A stretch of DNA of 64,000 nt. Origin: Limnochordia bacterium. GTDB taxonomy: Bacteria > Bacillota > Limnochordia > Darwinibacteriales > DTU012. The notes under the pieces are model-generated. The model had not been told where the DNA came from and did no database searches. It worked only from the letters and a program-made list of their open reading frames with translations. The stretch is taken from the NCBI GenBank assembly GCA_007116995.1, contig SKHL01000030.1:28589-92588 (forward strand), written 5' to 3'. The position numbers and the translations under genes were made by a program. Position 1 is the first letter of the stretch, and the number at the start of each line of letters is the position of its first letter. Positions 32,962-41,149 of this stretch are shown piece after piece.

Positions 32962-33189
32962 TCAATCCTTCTTACGTGTAGAGTCTAAATATTCTTTCGG
33001 AACCCCTAGACCAATCGAGCATCTCTCTTTGAAGTAGTCCAGAGTCCCCTCAACAATCTCTTTATCAACACAATCAGAAATTTCCTTGACCATTTTATCC
33101 AACAGACAGTCACAAACCGGAAAATACGTCCCGTTATCCTTCATAACCTTTCCACATTCAACACAGAGAAGATCAAGCTTTTCTTTCAT
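32962..33189 (-). CDS. zinc-binding protein
   Basis: 75 aa with CVECGK and CDCLL pairs. ATG after GAAGGGGAG. Overlaps the previous gene by 17 bp. Confidence 0.55.
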   Translation of the reverse strand: MKEKLDLLCVECGKVMKDNGTYFPVCDCLLDKMVKEISDCVDKEIVEGTLDYFKERCSIGLGVPKEYLDSTRKKD

Positions 33190-33379
33190 GTTCTCTCCCC
33201 TTCAAATACCACATACGAGAAATACCACCAAGCACCCCACCACAACGAGAGCAACGATATTTCTTATCTATTACCTTATCCGGATTCAAATCAATCGAAA
33301 AATCATGATCAGAACACGACTCCAATATCTTCTGATTCTCTCTAACCTCTTCAAACACACGATCAATATTCGGTTTCAT
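33173..33379 (-). CDS. small zinc protein
   Basis: 68 aa, C..H.F then CSRCGGVLGG, a recurrent phage zinc-ribbon pattern. Confidence 0.55.
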   Translation of the reverse strand: MKPNIDRVFEEVRENQKILESCSDHDFSIDLNPDKVIDKKYRCSRCGGVLGGISRMWYLKGREHERKA

Positions 33380-33410
33380 AAACTCTCAACCTACCCTCTT
33401 CTAATTTTAT

Positions 33411-33551
33411 CTATATTATAGAAAACAGAATTATCCCCATAATCCAACCCACAAACCCTCCAACTAGAACCCCAAGTATAAGAGGAGACCACCTACCCGC
33501 AAAATCCAATAGACCATCCCAGAGTTTCAATAAAAGACCTCTAATATTCAT
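33411..33551 (-). CDS. small membrane protein
   Basis: 46 aa, ATG after AGGAGGG; one glycine-rich membrane helix (ILGVLVGGFVGWIMGIILF). TTCCGTATG, an element-like word, overlaps the start. Confidence 0.6.
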   Translation of the reverse strand: MNIRGLLLKLWDGLLDFAGRWSPLILGVLVGGFVGWIMGIILFSII

Positions 33552-33596
33552 ACGGAACCCTCCTAACTTACCTAAATAGACCATTAAATGTATACT

Positions 33597-34196
33597 CTAT
33601 CCTAGTACCGTAGTATAATCAAAGTCCTCTTGTCTAAAGAACCCGACCAGACCCTTCTCCTCTAATAACTCTTCCTTATGATCGTCCTCTAAACGAATCA
33701 TCCAATCAAACGCAAACTTCTTCGCATCTTCAATACACGTAAATTTATCTCTGAGTTTTACTCCACCCTCAATATCAGTCCACTGATACTCACCCTTACT
33801 ATTCTCTTCCCATTTACGATACTTCCGACTACCGTACTCATAGTCTATATATCCACGATTGAGTCTACCATCGAAAGTAAACTTACGAGCGAATACTTTC
33901 ACTTCCCACTTCCACCTCTTCAGATCTGTTCTCTCAGAGATCAAAACAGAAAAGTCATACTCAACCGCTTTATACAAGTAATACACTGACCCACCGTACC
34001 GAACTTCTCTACTCCACTGATAAAACGAGTCTATATTCTTTGATACTTCCATCACTCTTTTAAGATAACTACGTTCCTTAACACTATCTTCTAAATCCTC
34101 TAAGACACGTTTCTTTTTATCTTCAAGACCTCTCAACGTAGACTCTAGATTCCCAATCCGTAACCCTACATCACAAATATATTCATTATAGTCCAT
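33597..34196 (-). CDS. hypothetical protein with N-terminal coiled coil
   Basis: 199 aa, heptad region about 10-50 (LESTLRGLEDKKKRVLEDLE) then a Tyr/Trp-rich domain. Unknown family. Confidence 0.5.
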   Translation of the reverse strand: MDYNEYICDVGLRIGNLESTLRGLEDKKKRVLEDLEDSVKERSYLKRVMEVSKNIDSFYQWSREVRYGGSVYYLYKAVEYDFSVLISERTDLKRWKWEVKVFARKFTFDGRLNRGYIDYEYGSRKYRKWEENSKGEYQWTDIEGGVKLRDKFTCIEDAKKFAFDWMIRLEDDHKEELLEEKGLVGFFRQEDFDYTTVLG

Positions 34197-34229
34197 ACCC
34201 GAAAACCCCTTCCTAATTTATGTTCTCAT

Positions 34230-34622
34230 TTACCACTCATAATTACGAATTTGTACGGGACCATCTTTAGTTTCCTCTTTCCATCTCTCTTTAAGAAACC
34301 TCTCTACTCTCAAGTAATCAAAAAACCCAAAAGTCATACCGACCCCATCAAACATAAAAATCGAAGCGTGAACCTGTGATAGCGGATAATCCTCCCCAAA
34401 AAAAGAATTGGAGTATCTGTTTTTGACTTTCCATTCTCTACTCTCAAACTCCCTTATAAATATCTCAAACGTACCCCGACCAGACTTCTCCGAGTTGTTA
34501 TTCACCGCCTCAAAGTGAAATCTCCAACTCCCCACTACTAAAAAAACTTGTATCACTACTAGTAAGAGTACTATACACAAAACCAGAAATGCACCGTACA
34601 ATACCGGACCCCAATCTAACAC
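34230..34622 (-). CDS. single-pass membrane protein
   Basis: 130 aa. Membrane segment about 7-32, then a soluble domain. GTG start after GAGGTGTTGAG, within a short tandem repeat. Confidence 0.55.
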   Translation of the reverse strand: MLDWGPVLYGAFLVLCIVLLLVVIQVFLVVGSWRFHFEAVNNNSEKSGRGTFEIFIREFESREWKVKNRYSNSFFGEDYPLSQVHASIFMFDGVGMTFGFFDYLRVERFLKERWKEETKDGPVQIRNYEW

Positions 34623-34641
34623 CTCAACACCTCAACACCTC
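34618..34641. repeat. 8-bp tandem repeat over a ribosome binding site
   Basis: GAGGTGTT occurs about three times in a row on the minus strand, duplicating the Shine-Dalgarno and start of the gene at 34622. Confidence 0.6.
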
Positions 34642-34647
34642 CCACCT

Positions 34648-34657
34648 CTATATACGG
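34648..34657 (-). promoter_or_regulatory. CCGTATATAG element
   Basis: TTCTCCGTATATAGAGG on the minus strand following a terminator. Confidence 0.5.
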
Positions 34658-34690
34658 AGAAAAGAAAAGACACTCCAAGCTAAGAGTGTC
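34658..34690 (-). terminator. Rho-independent terminator
   Basis: GACACTCT/AGAGTGTC-type stem then TTTTCTTTT. Confidence 0.75.
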
Positions 34691-35655
34691 TACGAGATAA
34701 ATGATTCTTTGAAGTACCTGAGTAAGAGATTCTTCACTTTAGGGTCTAACCCTTCATCATTCTTCACACTGTCATAGATAGAATCCGACTTTTTACCAGA
34801 CTCCATAGATATCCGACTCACCAAGTCCGACATAATACTCGATAAGTCTTTTTTAACCTTTTTCTGGTTCTTCGCATGACTACTCATAATCTTATCCGCA
34901 TCCATACACGGAATATCATACGTCTCCCAGTTATCCCTGTGATAGTAATTCACGTTAAATAAAGCATAAAATCGAGGAGTCTGAAAGAAGTTATAGTCAT
35001 GAGACGTACCCCGAGTCAACGAACCCGGTCTCACAATATCCGTACGACCCTCTCTTACAATAGGGTATTGTACATGATCGTGACCTAGTACAATCGAGTC
35101 ATAACCCAAATCCGATACATCCTCAAAACTAATATTCGCCTCATCATGATCGTTCTGATAAAACCTATGAGCACAAAGAATGTTCACAGACGCCTTACTA
35201 TTTCCCCTCACTAATTCATCTGTATAATCCAGACCCGTAATCAATGTCTTTTTGTTAATCACAATCCGTCTACCCACATGAATATGTTTAATCACACCAA
35301 AATTAAAGAGAATAGATAACGGAGACTTCTCAAGAGTATCAATCGTATTCCGAGACAAGTCATGATTCCCTACGATAGAATAGACCTCAATACCCTTCTC
35401 CTTAAACGACTGAAACGTCTTACCTACCTTATTGATTAACTCATTCGGCATCGCGATTTTATTAAATACATCACCCAATAACATCAAATGAGTTACGTTA
35501 TTCTCAACACAGATATCCCGAACACTCACTAACTTCTTTAAGACCGTAGACGAGTAATCATCAATCCGACTCGTTGGCTGAGCAGAATCCGCATGTATAT
35601 CTCCAAGAAATCCAAAACCCTCCGTCTCTTTCATCTCAATCTGAATGACTTCCAA
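34690..35655 (-). CDS. SbcD/Mre11-like nuclease
   Basis: 321 aa. Phosphoesterase motifs GDIHAD, LLGDVFN, VGNHD, AHRFY and GHDHVQ, in Mre11/SbcD order, with a capping domain and a helical C terminus. It likely pairs with the split SbcC halves at 47353-48687 and 44304-44957 for DNA end processing. TTG start after GGGGTTGAG. Confidence 0.85.
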   Translation of the reverse strand: MEVIQIEMKETEGFGFLGDIHADSAQPTSRIDDYSSTVLKKLVSVRDICVENNVTHLMLLGDVFNKIAMPNELINKVGKTFQSFKEKGIEVYSIVGNHDLSRNTIDTLEKSPLSILFNFGVIKHIHVGRRIVINKKTLITGLDYTDELVRGNSKASVNILCAHRFYQNDHDEANISFEDVSDLGYDSIVLGHDHVQYPIVREGRTDIVRPGSLTRGTSHDYNFFQTPRFYALFNVNYYHRDNWETYDIPCMDADKIMSSHAKNQKKVKKDLSSIMSDLVSRISMESGKKSDSIYDSVKNDEGLDPKVKNLLLRYFKESFIS

Positions 35656-35670
35656 AGTCTCAACCCCTCT

Positions 35671-35970
35671 CTAATTTATATACGGAGAAACTTCCCACGA
35701 AATACGAGACGCCCATTTAATCGCATCTTTTTTGTGTTTCAATATAATCAAGACAGAATCCCCAGAAAGAATACCTACTTTTTCCAATCTATCCATATCC
35801 TCATTTAACTGGAACGCCTCTTTATTATACTGATCTTTTTTCCATGTATCCTCAAGATAGTCCCGAACCATAACAAGACTACTCAACCACGCCCTAGCGG
35901 CTACCTTTTCAAACTTATACTTCTTTCCCTTCTCAAACTGAGTACTTTCCGAAATCTTTTCTCTATCCAC
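35671..35970 (-). CDS. hypothetical protein
   Basis: 99 aa, helical. Its last codons overlap a CCGTATATAAAT element. GTG start after GGGGAG. Confidence 0.5.
   Translation of the reverse strand: MDREKISESTQFEKGKKYKFEKVAARAWLSSLVMVRDYLEDTWKKDQYNKEAFQLNEDMDRLEKVGILSGDSVLIILKHKKDAIKWASRISWEVSPYIN
35677..35685 (-). promoter_or_regulatory. CCGTATATAA element inside a gene end
   Basis: TCTCCGTATATAAATTAGAGAG on the minus strand, 8 nt before the SbcD ribosome binding site. Confidence 0.45.
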
Positions 35971-35986
35971 TTCTCTTTCTCCCCTC

Positions 35987-36241
35987 TCAGTTTAAGTCTG
36001 TATCACTCGTGTCCCTATCTAAATCTAAATATGCCCGAGCCTGAGCAAATATAACCGCATCCTTCTCCTCCCAAAACACACCTAACAGAGTCGCCTCATG
36101 ACCTTTCTCTTTCCGCATTACAATCCAAGTCCTCTCTCCCAACCTTTCATAGGGATCAAGACAAGTGAAGATATTCCCTACCTCCGGATAATCCTGCTCT
36201 TCAATCTGACCCCACATACGATAATAAATTAATGTTCTCAT
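35987..36241 (-). CDS. hypothetical protein
   Basis: 84 aa. Acidic C terminus (DLDRDTSDTD). No recognised family. Confidence 0.5.
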   Translation of the reverse strand: MRTLIYYRMWGQIEEQDYPEVGNIFTCLDPYERLGERTWIVMRKEKGHEATLLGVFWEEKDAVIFAQARAYLDLDRDTSDTDLN

Positions 36242-36246
36242 ACCTA

Positions 36247-36474
36247 TTACCTCCCTCTCAATTTCCTACCTAGTAACGTAAAACCCACCCAAATCATGAA
36301 TCCAGTAGCCGAGTAAATCACCATACATATAACCACCAGTAAAGTGATATTAAAACACTGTTCCGCAGTCAGATAGTCACGATAAAGTAAGTAAACCGTG
36401 ATAGTAGTCAACACCTGTAAAATAACAAGACCAAAAATCTCCTTACTCCAGATACTCCTTAGATATTCCCTCAC
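36247..36474 (-). CDS. two-pass membrane protein
   Basis: 75 aa, membrane segments near 12-32 and 42-68. GTG start overlaps the NADAR stop. Confidence 0.55.
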   Translation of the reverse strand: MREYLRSIWSKEIFGLVILQVLTTITVYLLYRDYLTAEQCFNITLLVVICMVIYSATGFMIWVGFTLLGRKLRGR

Positions 36475-36875
36475 CGTAACTCCTTCCTAACTCTCATTAA
36501 CAACTTACCCAGTCTATTCTCCCCTACCCCATTACACTGACCCCAGTATGTATCTCCCCAATAATTATCTTCAACAATTTCTATGTCTCCTGTTTTAAGT
36601 AATAGATCCCTTAATTTTTCATTACCAAATTTCTGTTTCAAAAGAAGATACATAATGTCCTCTTTTACTTCTTCCCAATCTTCCCTTAAAACCAACTTAC
36701 GACCCAATCTCTTACAGTGACCCGGAGTAGAACTCCGAAACTGATACCATAAAGACTTATCTTTTGTCTTTGAACACTGATACGCATTTTCTACTGTAGG
36801 AAATACGTACCCACAAATACATACCTCACTAGGGTAGAAGTTGGATAGAAAATTATACTCGTCTCTGAAATACAT
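36471..36875 (-). CDS. NADAR (YbiA-like) domain protein
   Basis: 134 aa. EYNFLSNFYPSEVCICGYVF, PTVENAYQCSK and WGDTYWG with NRLGKLLM match the NADAR family, which acts on ADP-ribose derivatives. Some NADAR enzymes remove ADP-ribose from DNA guanine and neutralise DarT toxins. ATG after GGGGGGGGGACG. A counter-defence role is inference. Confidence 0.85.
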   Translation of the reverse strand: MYFRDEYNFLSNFYPSEVCICGYVFPTVENAYQCSKTKDKSLWYQFRSSTPGHCKRLGRKLVLREDWEEVKEDIMYLLLKQKFGNEKLRDLLLKTGDIEIVEDNYWGDTYWGQCNGVGENRLGKLLMRVRKELR

Positions 36876-36910
36876 ATCGTCCCCCCCCCTAACATATCTC
36901 CTACACCTAC

Positions 36911-36918
36911 CTATACGG
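36911..36918 (-). promoter_or_regulatory. CCGTATAG element
   Basis: TTTTTTCCGTATAGGTAGG on the minus strand, after a terminator and before NADAR. Confidence 0.5.
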
Positions 36919-36948
36919 AAAAAAGAGACCGACCATCAGACCGGTCTC
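36919..36948 (-). terminator. Rho-independent terminator
   Basis: GAGACCG/CGGTCTC stem, TTTTTT tail. Confidence 0.85.
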
Positions 36949-37262
36949 CAAATATCTGACCAATGTTCCCCTGTCTCCTCACCCCACTGACTTCTAGGGG
37001 CAAGTTCCTGACCCGAGAAATTGAAATCCAGACCACATTCACATGTATTCGTGAAGTTACGACATTCGACCTCTTCACCACAATCACATGTAACAACCAC
37101 AATCACCTTACTGTGAGTAACTGTCATACCCTCCGGAACACTGTCCTCATAGTTCTCCTGAAACGAATGGGCTTTTTCCAAGTCACTACACTTCACACTA
37201 TACTCCCTAAACTCATCAAAACTAGAATCCGCCGCAAAAACCTCAACAAGATACTTCTTCAT
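36936..37262 (-). CDS. conserved phage zinc protein
   Basis: 108 aa. TCDCGEEVECRNFTNTCECG and GQELAPRSQWGEETGEHWSD match a frequent family in phages with a zinc knuckle. Function unknown. Confidence 0.6.
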   Translation of the reverse strand: MKKYLVEVFAADSSFDEFREYSVKCSDLEKAHSFQENYEDSVPEGMTVTHSKVIVVVTCDCGEEVECRNFTNTCECGLDFNFSGQELAPRSQWGEETGEHWSDIWRPV

Positions 37263-37329
37263 TGAAAATCCCCCTCCGATTTTTCCATCTTCAATTTAGA
37301 AACGTCTCAACCCATCCAAAACCTCTCCC

Positions 37330-37794
37330 CTACTCTAACGCGTAATTGGTATCAGACGGAAATACCTCAACATACGCAGAACCAACACCAGCTAATCCCT
37401 TCCCACTCCCAGTAATGTATGCCCAAGCAGGCTTTTCAACGTACCCAAGTCTGTACCCTTTCTTCTCCAAAGTCTTTTCTTTAACACCAGGATTTACCCA
37501 CTTAACCTCTCCAAATCTATCTACCACCCGATACGCATACCCAAACCGAGTCTTACACAAGTTATCAGAAGCAATCGTCCCATCAAGATTCAGTAACACC
37601 TCAAACTCAGACAACCCACCATTCTCCAAGATTTCAATCTTCGTCCGTAGTAACTCTATACTCAAAGTCGCACAATGAGCAGATACGAAACAACCACTCA
37701 GTTCCAGATCCCCTCCAACAACCTTCTCATGACGATCATCCGCTCTTTTAACAGCACCTTCCAATTCAACCCGTAAACTCTCTATACGTGTCAT
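37330..37794 (-). CDS. hypothetical protein
   Basis: 154 aa from ATG at 37794 after GAGAGGGG; the longer frame crosses the promoter so is wrong. N-terminal helices, C-terminal beta part. First gene of an early unit. Confidence 0.55.
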   Translation of the reverse strand: MTRIESLRVELEGAVKRADDRHEKVVGGDLELSGCFVSAHCATLSIELLRTKIEILENGGLSEFEVLLNLDGTIASDNLCKTRFGYAYRVVDRFGEVKWVNPGVKEKTLEKKGYRLGYVEKPAWAYITGSGKGLAGVGSAYVEVFPSDTNYALE

Positions 37795-37838
37795 TTTAAG
37801 TCCCCTCTCTAACGTTAGTATCACCTGACCACAGTTTA

Positions 37839-37867
37839 AGTATACCATACAAAACTATACAAGTCAA
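37839..37867 (-). promoter_or_regulatory. sigma-A promoter (family copy)
   Basis: TTGACT, 17 bp, TATACT with TATGG extended -10. Confidence 0.9.
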
Positions 37868-37877
37868 TACCGTAATG

Positions 37878-37904
37878 AAAAAAAGACCTTCAAATGAAGG
37901 TCTT
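37878..37904 (-). terminator. Rho-independent terminator
   Basis: AAGACCTTC/GAAGGTCTT perfect stem, TTTTTTT tail. Confidence 0.9.
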
Positions 37905-38181
37905 ACTTTGTTTCGAAGTGTTTTTTTAGTTCTTTCTCACATCCCTTACACAGAAAAGTATCCTCAAACCCAATCTCCACTCTCTCCAATTTATCTAATT
38001 CATCTCCCTGTAACCCGCAAACAGCACAGCTTGTACCCTCTTTTCTCAAAATAATAGAATCCTCATTAACATGAATAGAAATCGCATCTCCCTCCCGAAT
38101 CTTGAACACTTTTCGTATCTCTTTAGGGATAACAATTCTACCTAAATCATCAATCCGTCTTACAATTCCTGTCGATCTCAT
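37903..38181 (-). CDS. AbrB-like transition-state regulator with zinc tail
   Basis: 92 aa. MRSTGIVRRIDDLGRIVIPK and REGDAISIHV is nearly the Bacillus AbrB swapped-hairpin DNA-binding domain. The C-terminal half differs from AbrB and has CAVCG and CKGC, a probable zinc ribbon. It could mimic or block host AbrB. ATG after AGAGGGGGTAGAGG. Confidence 0.85.
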   Translation of the reverse strand: MRSTGIVRRIDDLGRIVIPKEIRKVFKIREGDAISIHVNEDSIILRKEGTSCAVCGLQGDELDKLERVEIGFEDTFLCKGCEKELKKHFETK

Positions 38182-38194
38182 ACCTCTACCCCCT

Positions 38195-38422
38195 CTATTT
38201 ATACTCTACTACAACCGGAGAATTCTCAATTCGAACCATCAACTCATCGTACACTGTATCCGAGTCCAAGTCCCGAGCTACCTGATACACCTCATAAATC
38301 GAGTAAATAGCATCTTCAAACTCTACAGATAAATCTTTAATAGAAGAAACCCCATTCTCACCTACCACATACTTAATGTTCTCCGTATTTGTTACAATCA
38401 CAATCCCTCTAATTTCACTCAT
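38195..38422 (-). CDS. hypothetical protein
   Basis: 75 aa from ATG at 38422, overlapping the previous stop (ATGAGTGA). Acidic, no family. Confidence 0.5.
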   Translation of the reverse strand: MSEIRGIVIVTNTENIKYVVGENGVSSIKDLSVEFEDAIYSIYEVYQVARDLDSDTVYDELMVRIENSPVVVEYK

Positions 38423-38630
38423 TTTCCATATTCCCCTCCCTAAACGCATTTCTTACTTTTCGAACCACTGTAATACTCCCAAACCGAATCACCATAGTAT
38501 CCTTCAAATGTGTCAACGCCTGATTAACCGCGTCTTCTTCATCAACACAACTCCCTATGAAAACCTGATACATTGTACCATTAACATCGACCTCTACAAC
38601 CCTAGAAGAATCCAACTGTTCCTTATTCAT
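38415..38630 (-). CDS. hypothetical protein
   Basis: 71 aa, beta-helix mix; overlaps both neighbours by 8 bp, so part of a coupled run from 38826 to 38195. Confidence 0.5.
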   Translation of the reverse strand: MNKEQLDSSRVVEVDVNGTMYQVFIGSCVDEEDAVNQALTHLKDTMVIRFGSITVVRKVRNAFREGNMENE

Positions 38631-38826
38631 TTTTTATCATCCCTTCCCATATGTCCGAAGACATACCGATAATCAAGATAACCCCACAAACAAAAGAAGA
38701 CAACAGAAAAGCCGATACCCCCAGAGAAATTTCCGACCCAAGTCCCCTAGTAAGTAGTAAACCTCCTAAGACCCCCGTAGCCACAGCAGTCCAAAATAAC
38801 GTAAGTACCTGTCTCCAATTAATCAT
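38623..38826 (-). CDS. two-pass membrane protein
   Basis: 67 aa, membrane segments about 8-27 and 34-54. ATG after GGGAGGGG. Confidence 0.55.
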   Translation of the reverse strand: MINWRQVLTLFWTAVATGVLGGLLLTRGLGSEISLGVSAFLLSSFVCGVILIIGMSSDIWEGMIKNE

Positions 38827-38900
38827 GAATACCCCTCCCTATTTTACTGTCTTATTTCCTTTTAATGTATGAATGTGAAATAACACCCACTCACACGTCT

Positions 38901-39848
38901 CTATACCATCCTATCTATCCTATCTATTCCACCTTCACTAAACCTCTTCGGATACTCGACTAACTTACTCAACAACCCATCATGTAAAAACATTAAATCT
39001 TCTTCCCGAACCCCCTCTCCGTACCAATACCTCAGTAATATCGGCATGAATAGTGAATTAACACACTTAAACTCTCTTCTATGAGGAGTACCCGGAAATA
39101 TCTTCAGATACCCATCCACATCCGGCAAATACCCCACAATAAATCGTTCCACACGTACGTCAAACCCATGTTCCTGTTTCATTTTTGATACAATTTTTGA
39201 GATAACAGTATCCTCTAACTTATTATACGTAATAACTTCATCACACGTAAAAATCCGAATGTCTTCCAGCCGAAGAACCTTTAATACCTCTTCCAATACA
39301 AAACTCATCATATGTTTTTCAATCGTAGTCTGCCTTCTCGGATTACAGTTACCAAAAATAACCTGTCTAATATACTTCGACTCAATAAAATGTTGAACAT
39401 CTGTATACCGACTGATAAACTCTTCATATGTCTCTGAGTTACCCACAATACTAGAGTCAAAGTACTTCAAAGCGGTATAACAACCCTTTACCAGATCAAA
39501 ACTAATGAACCCCGAATTGATATTACTATGATTGAATAGTGACCCCGAACTGATATTACACTTCTTTACCGGAAACCAATTCATATCACACTCATTGAAT
39601 TCCCGATACCCCTCTGTACCCTTAATATCTGAGATAACCCGTTCCTTCAAATCCCCATACGCATCCATATAACTCTTTTCAGAACCAAACTTCGAGACCT
39701 CTGAGACAAACTGATCCCACTTCTCTAACGTCCCAAAATGACTGTCGTATAACTTCAGACGTGAAGTAAAAATCGGCTCCCGAAATATTTTAATCGGAAA
39801 CCCGTAATTCTTACAAAACCTCTCTTTAATCTTTTCCGTCATTTCCAT
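38901..39848 (-). CDS. large hypothetical protein
   Basis: 315 aa from ATG at 39848 after GGGAGGG. No catalytic motif recognised. Contains KKCNISSGSLFNHSN and FGNCNPRRQTTIEKHMM. Soluble. Unknown family. Confidence 0.55.
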   Translation of the reverse strand: MEMTEKIKERFCKNYGFPIKIFREPIFTSRLKLYDSHFGTLEKWDQFVSEVSKFGSEKSYMDAYGDLKERVISDIKGTEGYREFNECDMNWFPVKKCNISSGSLFNHSNINSGFISFDLVKGCYTALKYFDSSIVGNSETYEEFISRYTDVQHFIESKYIRQVIFGNCNPRRQTTIEKHMMSFVLEEVLKVLRLEDIRIFTCDEVITYNKLEDTVISKIVSKMKQEHGFDVRVERFIVGYLPDVDGYLKIFPGTPHRREFKCVNSLFMPILLRYWYGEGVREEDLMFLHDGLLSKLVEYPKRFSEGGIDRIDRMV

Positions 39849-39871
39849 ATGTACGACCCTCCCTAAATTAG

Positions 39872-40066
39872 TTACCACTCTTCGTCAAGAGAACCCCTCT
39901 CCTCTTCTGTCCTTATCTGACCTCCATGTAAAGAATTAAGAATAAGAGTTAAATTCACCTGTTGTATCTCAGAGTCACTGTCAGTTTCCTCTGTGTCTAT
40001 AGTCAAGTCATAATCACCGTACGACTTAATCTTTGTCAGTCTATTCCAATCCCGATCCTCTCCCAT
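39872..40066 (-). CDS. small acidic protein, EEW-tailed
   Basis: 64 aa. Starts MGEDRDWN and ends GSLDEEW. Coupled to the previous gene (TAATG). One of four neighbours that share this ending. Confidence 0.5.
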   Translation of the reverse strand: MGEDRDWNRLTKIKSYGDYDLTIDTEETDSDSEIQQVNLTLILNSLHGGQIRTEEERGSLDEEW

Positions 40067-40266
40067 TACCACACCTCTTCCATAGTCCCACTATCTCTAT
40101 CCCGAATCTCTTCTTCTTCTCCTGAAATAATAAGATACTGAAACTCACCGTCAAAACACGTTCTGAAACAATCCTTCAAACTAACGTATCCATCTATATA
40201 CTGATCAAATACAGTAATCTCATCGTCTTCTTCCACAAAGAAAACCCTTTCTATGTTATCCATCAT
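40066..40266 (-). CDS. small acidic protein, EVW-tailed
   Basis: 66 aa, acidic, ends SGTMEEVW. Unknown family. Confidence 0.5.
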   Translation of the reverse strand: MMDNIERVFFVEEDDEITVFDQYIDGYVSLKDCFRTCFDGEFQYLIISGEEEEIRDRDSGTMEEVW

Positions 40267-40284
40267 GACTACCTCATTTCTAAC

Positions 40285-40569
40285 CTACCAAACTTCTCTT
40301 AATGACCCCAAGTCTTGATTGATTTCTTCTTCCGACTTCTCTACTGAAAAAACCACTTCCCACTCTTTCACAACCTCTTTCACGAAAACATCATTTTCGT
40401 CATAACCTGATATTTCCACCGTAGTACCCGGCATTCTCTTTATAGACCCATACCCAGAAGATTCCCAACTATTGTCAGTAAAAGTACACTCAGAAACCAG
40501 AATCCTTTTTCCCCGTAATTCCGCAAAGACTCTCTTTCCTGACATAAAAGAACTATTCCAATCCCTCAT
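40285..40569 (-). CDS. small protein, EVW-tailed
   Basis: 94 aa. Starts MRDWNSSF and ends LGSLREVW. Unknown family. Confidence 0.5.
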   Translation of the reverse strand: MRDWNSSFMSGKRVFAELRGKRILVSECTFTDNSWESSGYGSIKRMPGTTVEISGYDENDVFVKEVVKEWEVVFSVEKSEEEINQDLGSLREVW

Positions 40570-40572
40570 ATG

Positions 40573-41049
40573 TCACCAATCCTCCATAAGAACACTACCT
40601 TCCATATTCTTCTCCATAATTAAATTCTCATAGTCTATCACCCACTCTAGGGTGTATACCGTAATACCCAGTAATTTATCCAATCCTTCTATCTTATGAT
40701 ACGACCTAAAATAGTTCTTAACCCAATCCAAGTTCTCCTGTAGATCCTGTCTGTTACCAATATAATGAGAATTTACAGGAACCGTCTTCATACTCTCATA
40801 GTCACAAAACGCATCAATAATCGGAACATATTTAACATAGTGTAACACTCCAGAATAACCTTTTAAATTTACGTCCTCTAGAACCGTATCGTCTTGAGTA
40901 TTACCCCATAACCGATTCTGATATTTCAACGCCTTTTTAAGCGAATAAACAGCTACCTGTACCAATTCCTTTATATCCGGTCTCTTCTTACCCAACTCCA
41001 TGAAATCTGAATTAACGACCCAAGCTAGATCATTTTCAAAATCCCTCAT
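40573..41049 (-). CDS. hypothetical protein, EDW-tailed
   Basis: 158 aa. Starts MRDFENDL, ends EGSVLMEDW. Two internal similar pieces (VQVAVYSLKKALKYQNRL and LGITVYTLEWVIDYENLI) suggest a duplicated helical unit. Confidence 0.5.
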   Translation of the reverse strand: MRDFENDLAWVVNSDFMELGKKRPDIKELVQVAVYSLKKALKYQNRLWGNTQDDTVLEDVNLKGYSGVLHYVKYVPIIDAFCDYESMKTVPVNSHYIGNRQDLQENLDWVKNYFRSYHKIEGLDKLLGITVYTLEWVIDYENLIMEKNMEGSVLMEDW

Positions 41050-41081
41050 AGTATCTCTCTCCTAAACTATAATCCATAGTC

Positions 41082-41092
41082 CTATATACGGG
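41082..41092 (-). promoter_or_regulatory. CCGTATATAG element
   Basis: TTTTCCCGTATATAGGAC on the minus strand, after a terminator. Confidence 0.5.
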
Positions 41093-41118
41093 AAAAGTAA
41101 CCTAAAGAGAAGGCTACT
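41093..41118 (-). terminator. Rho-independent terminator
   Basis: AGTAGCCT/AGGTTACT stem, TTTT tail. Confidence 0.6.
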
Positions 41119-41149
41119 TTAAATCTTTATACTATGTTACTATTTTCTA

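Noticed and set aside
37794..37848. Longer N terminus of the gene at 37330
   Set aside because: The extension crosses a sigma-A promoter and its transcript start; ATG at 37794 has GAGAGGGG.
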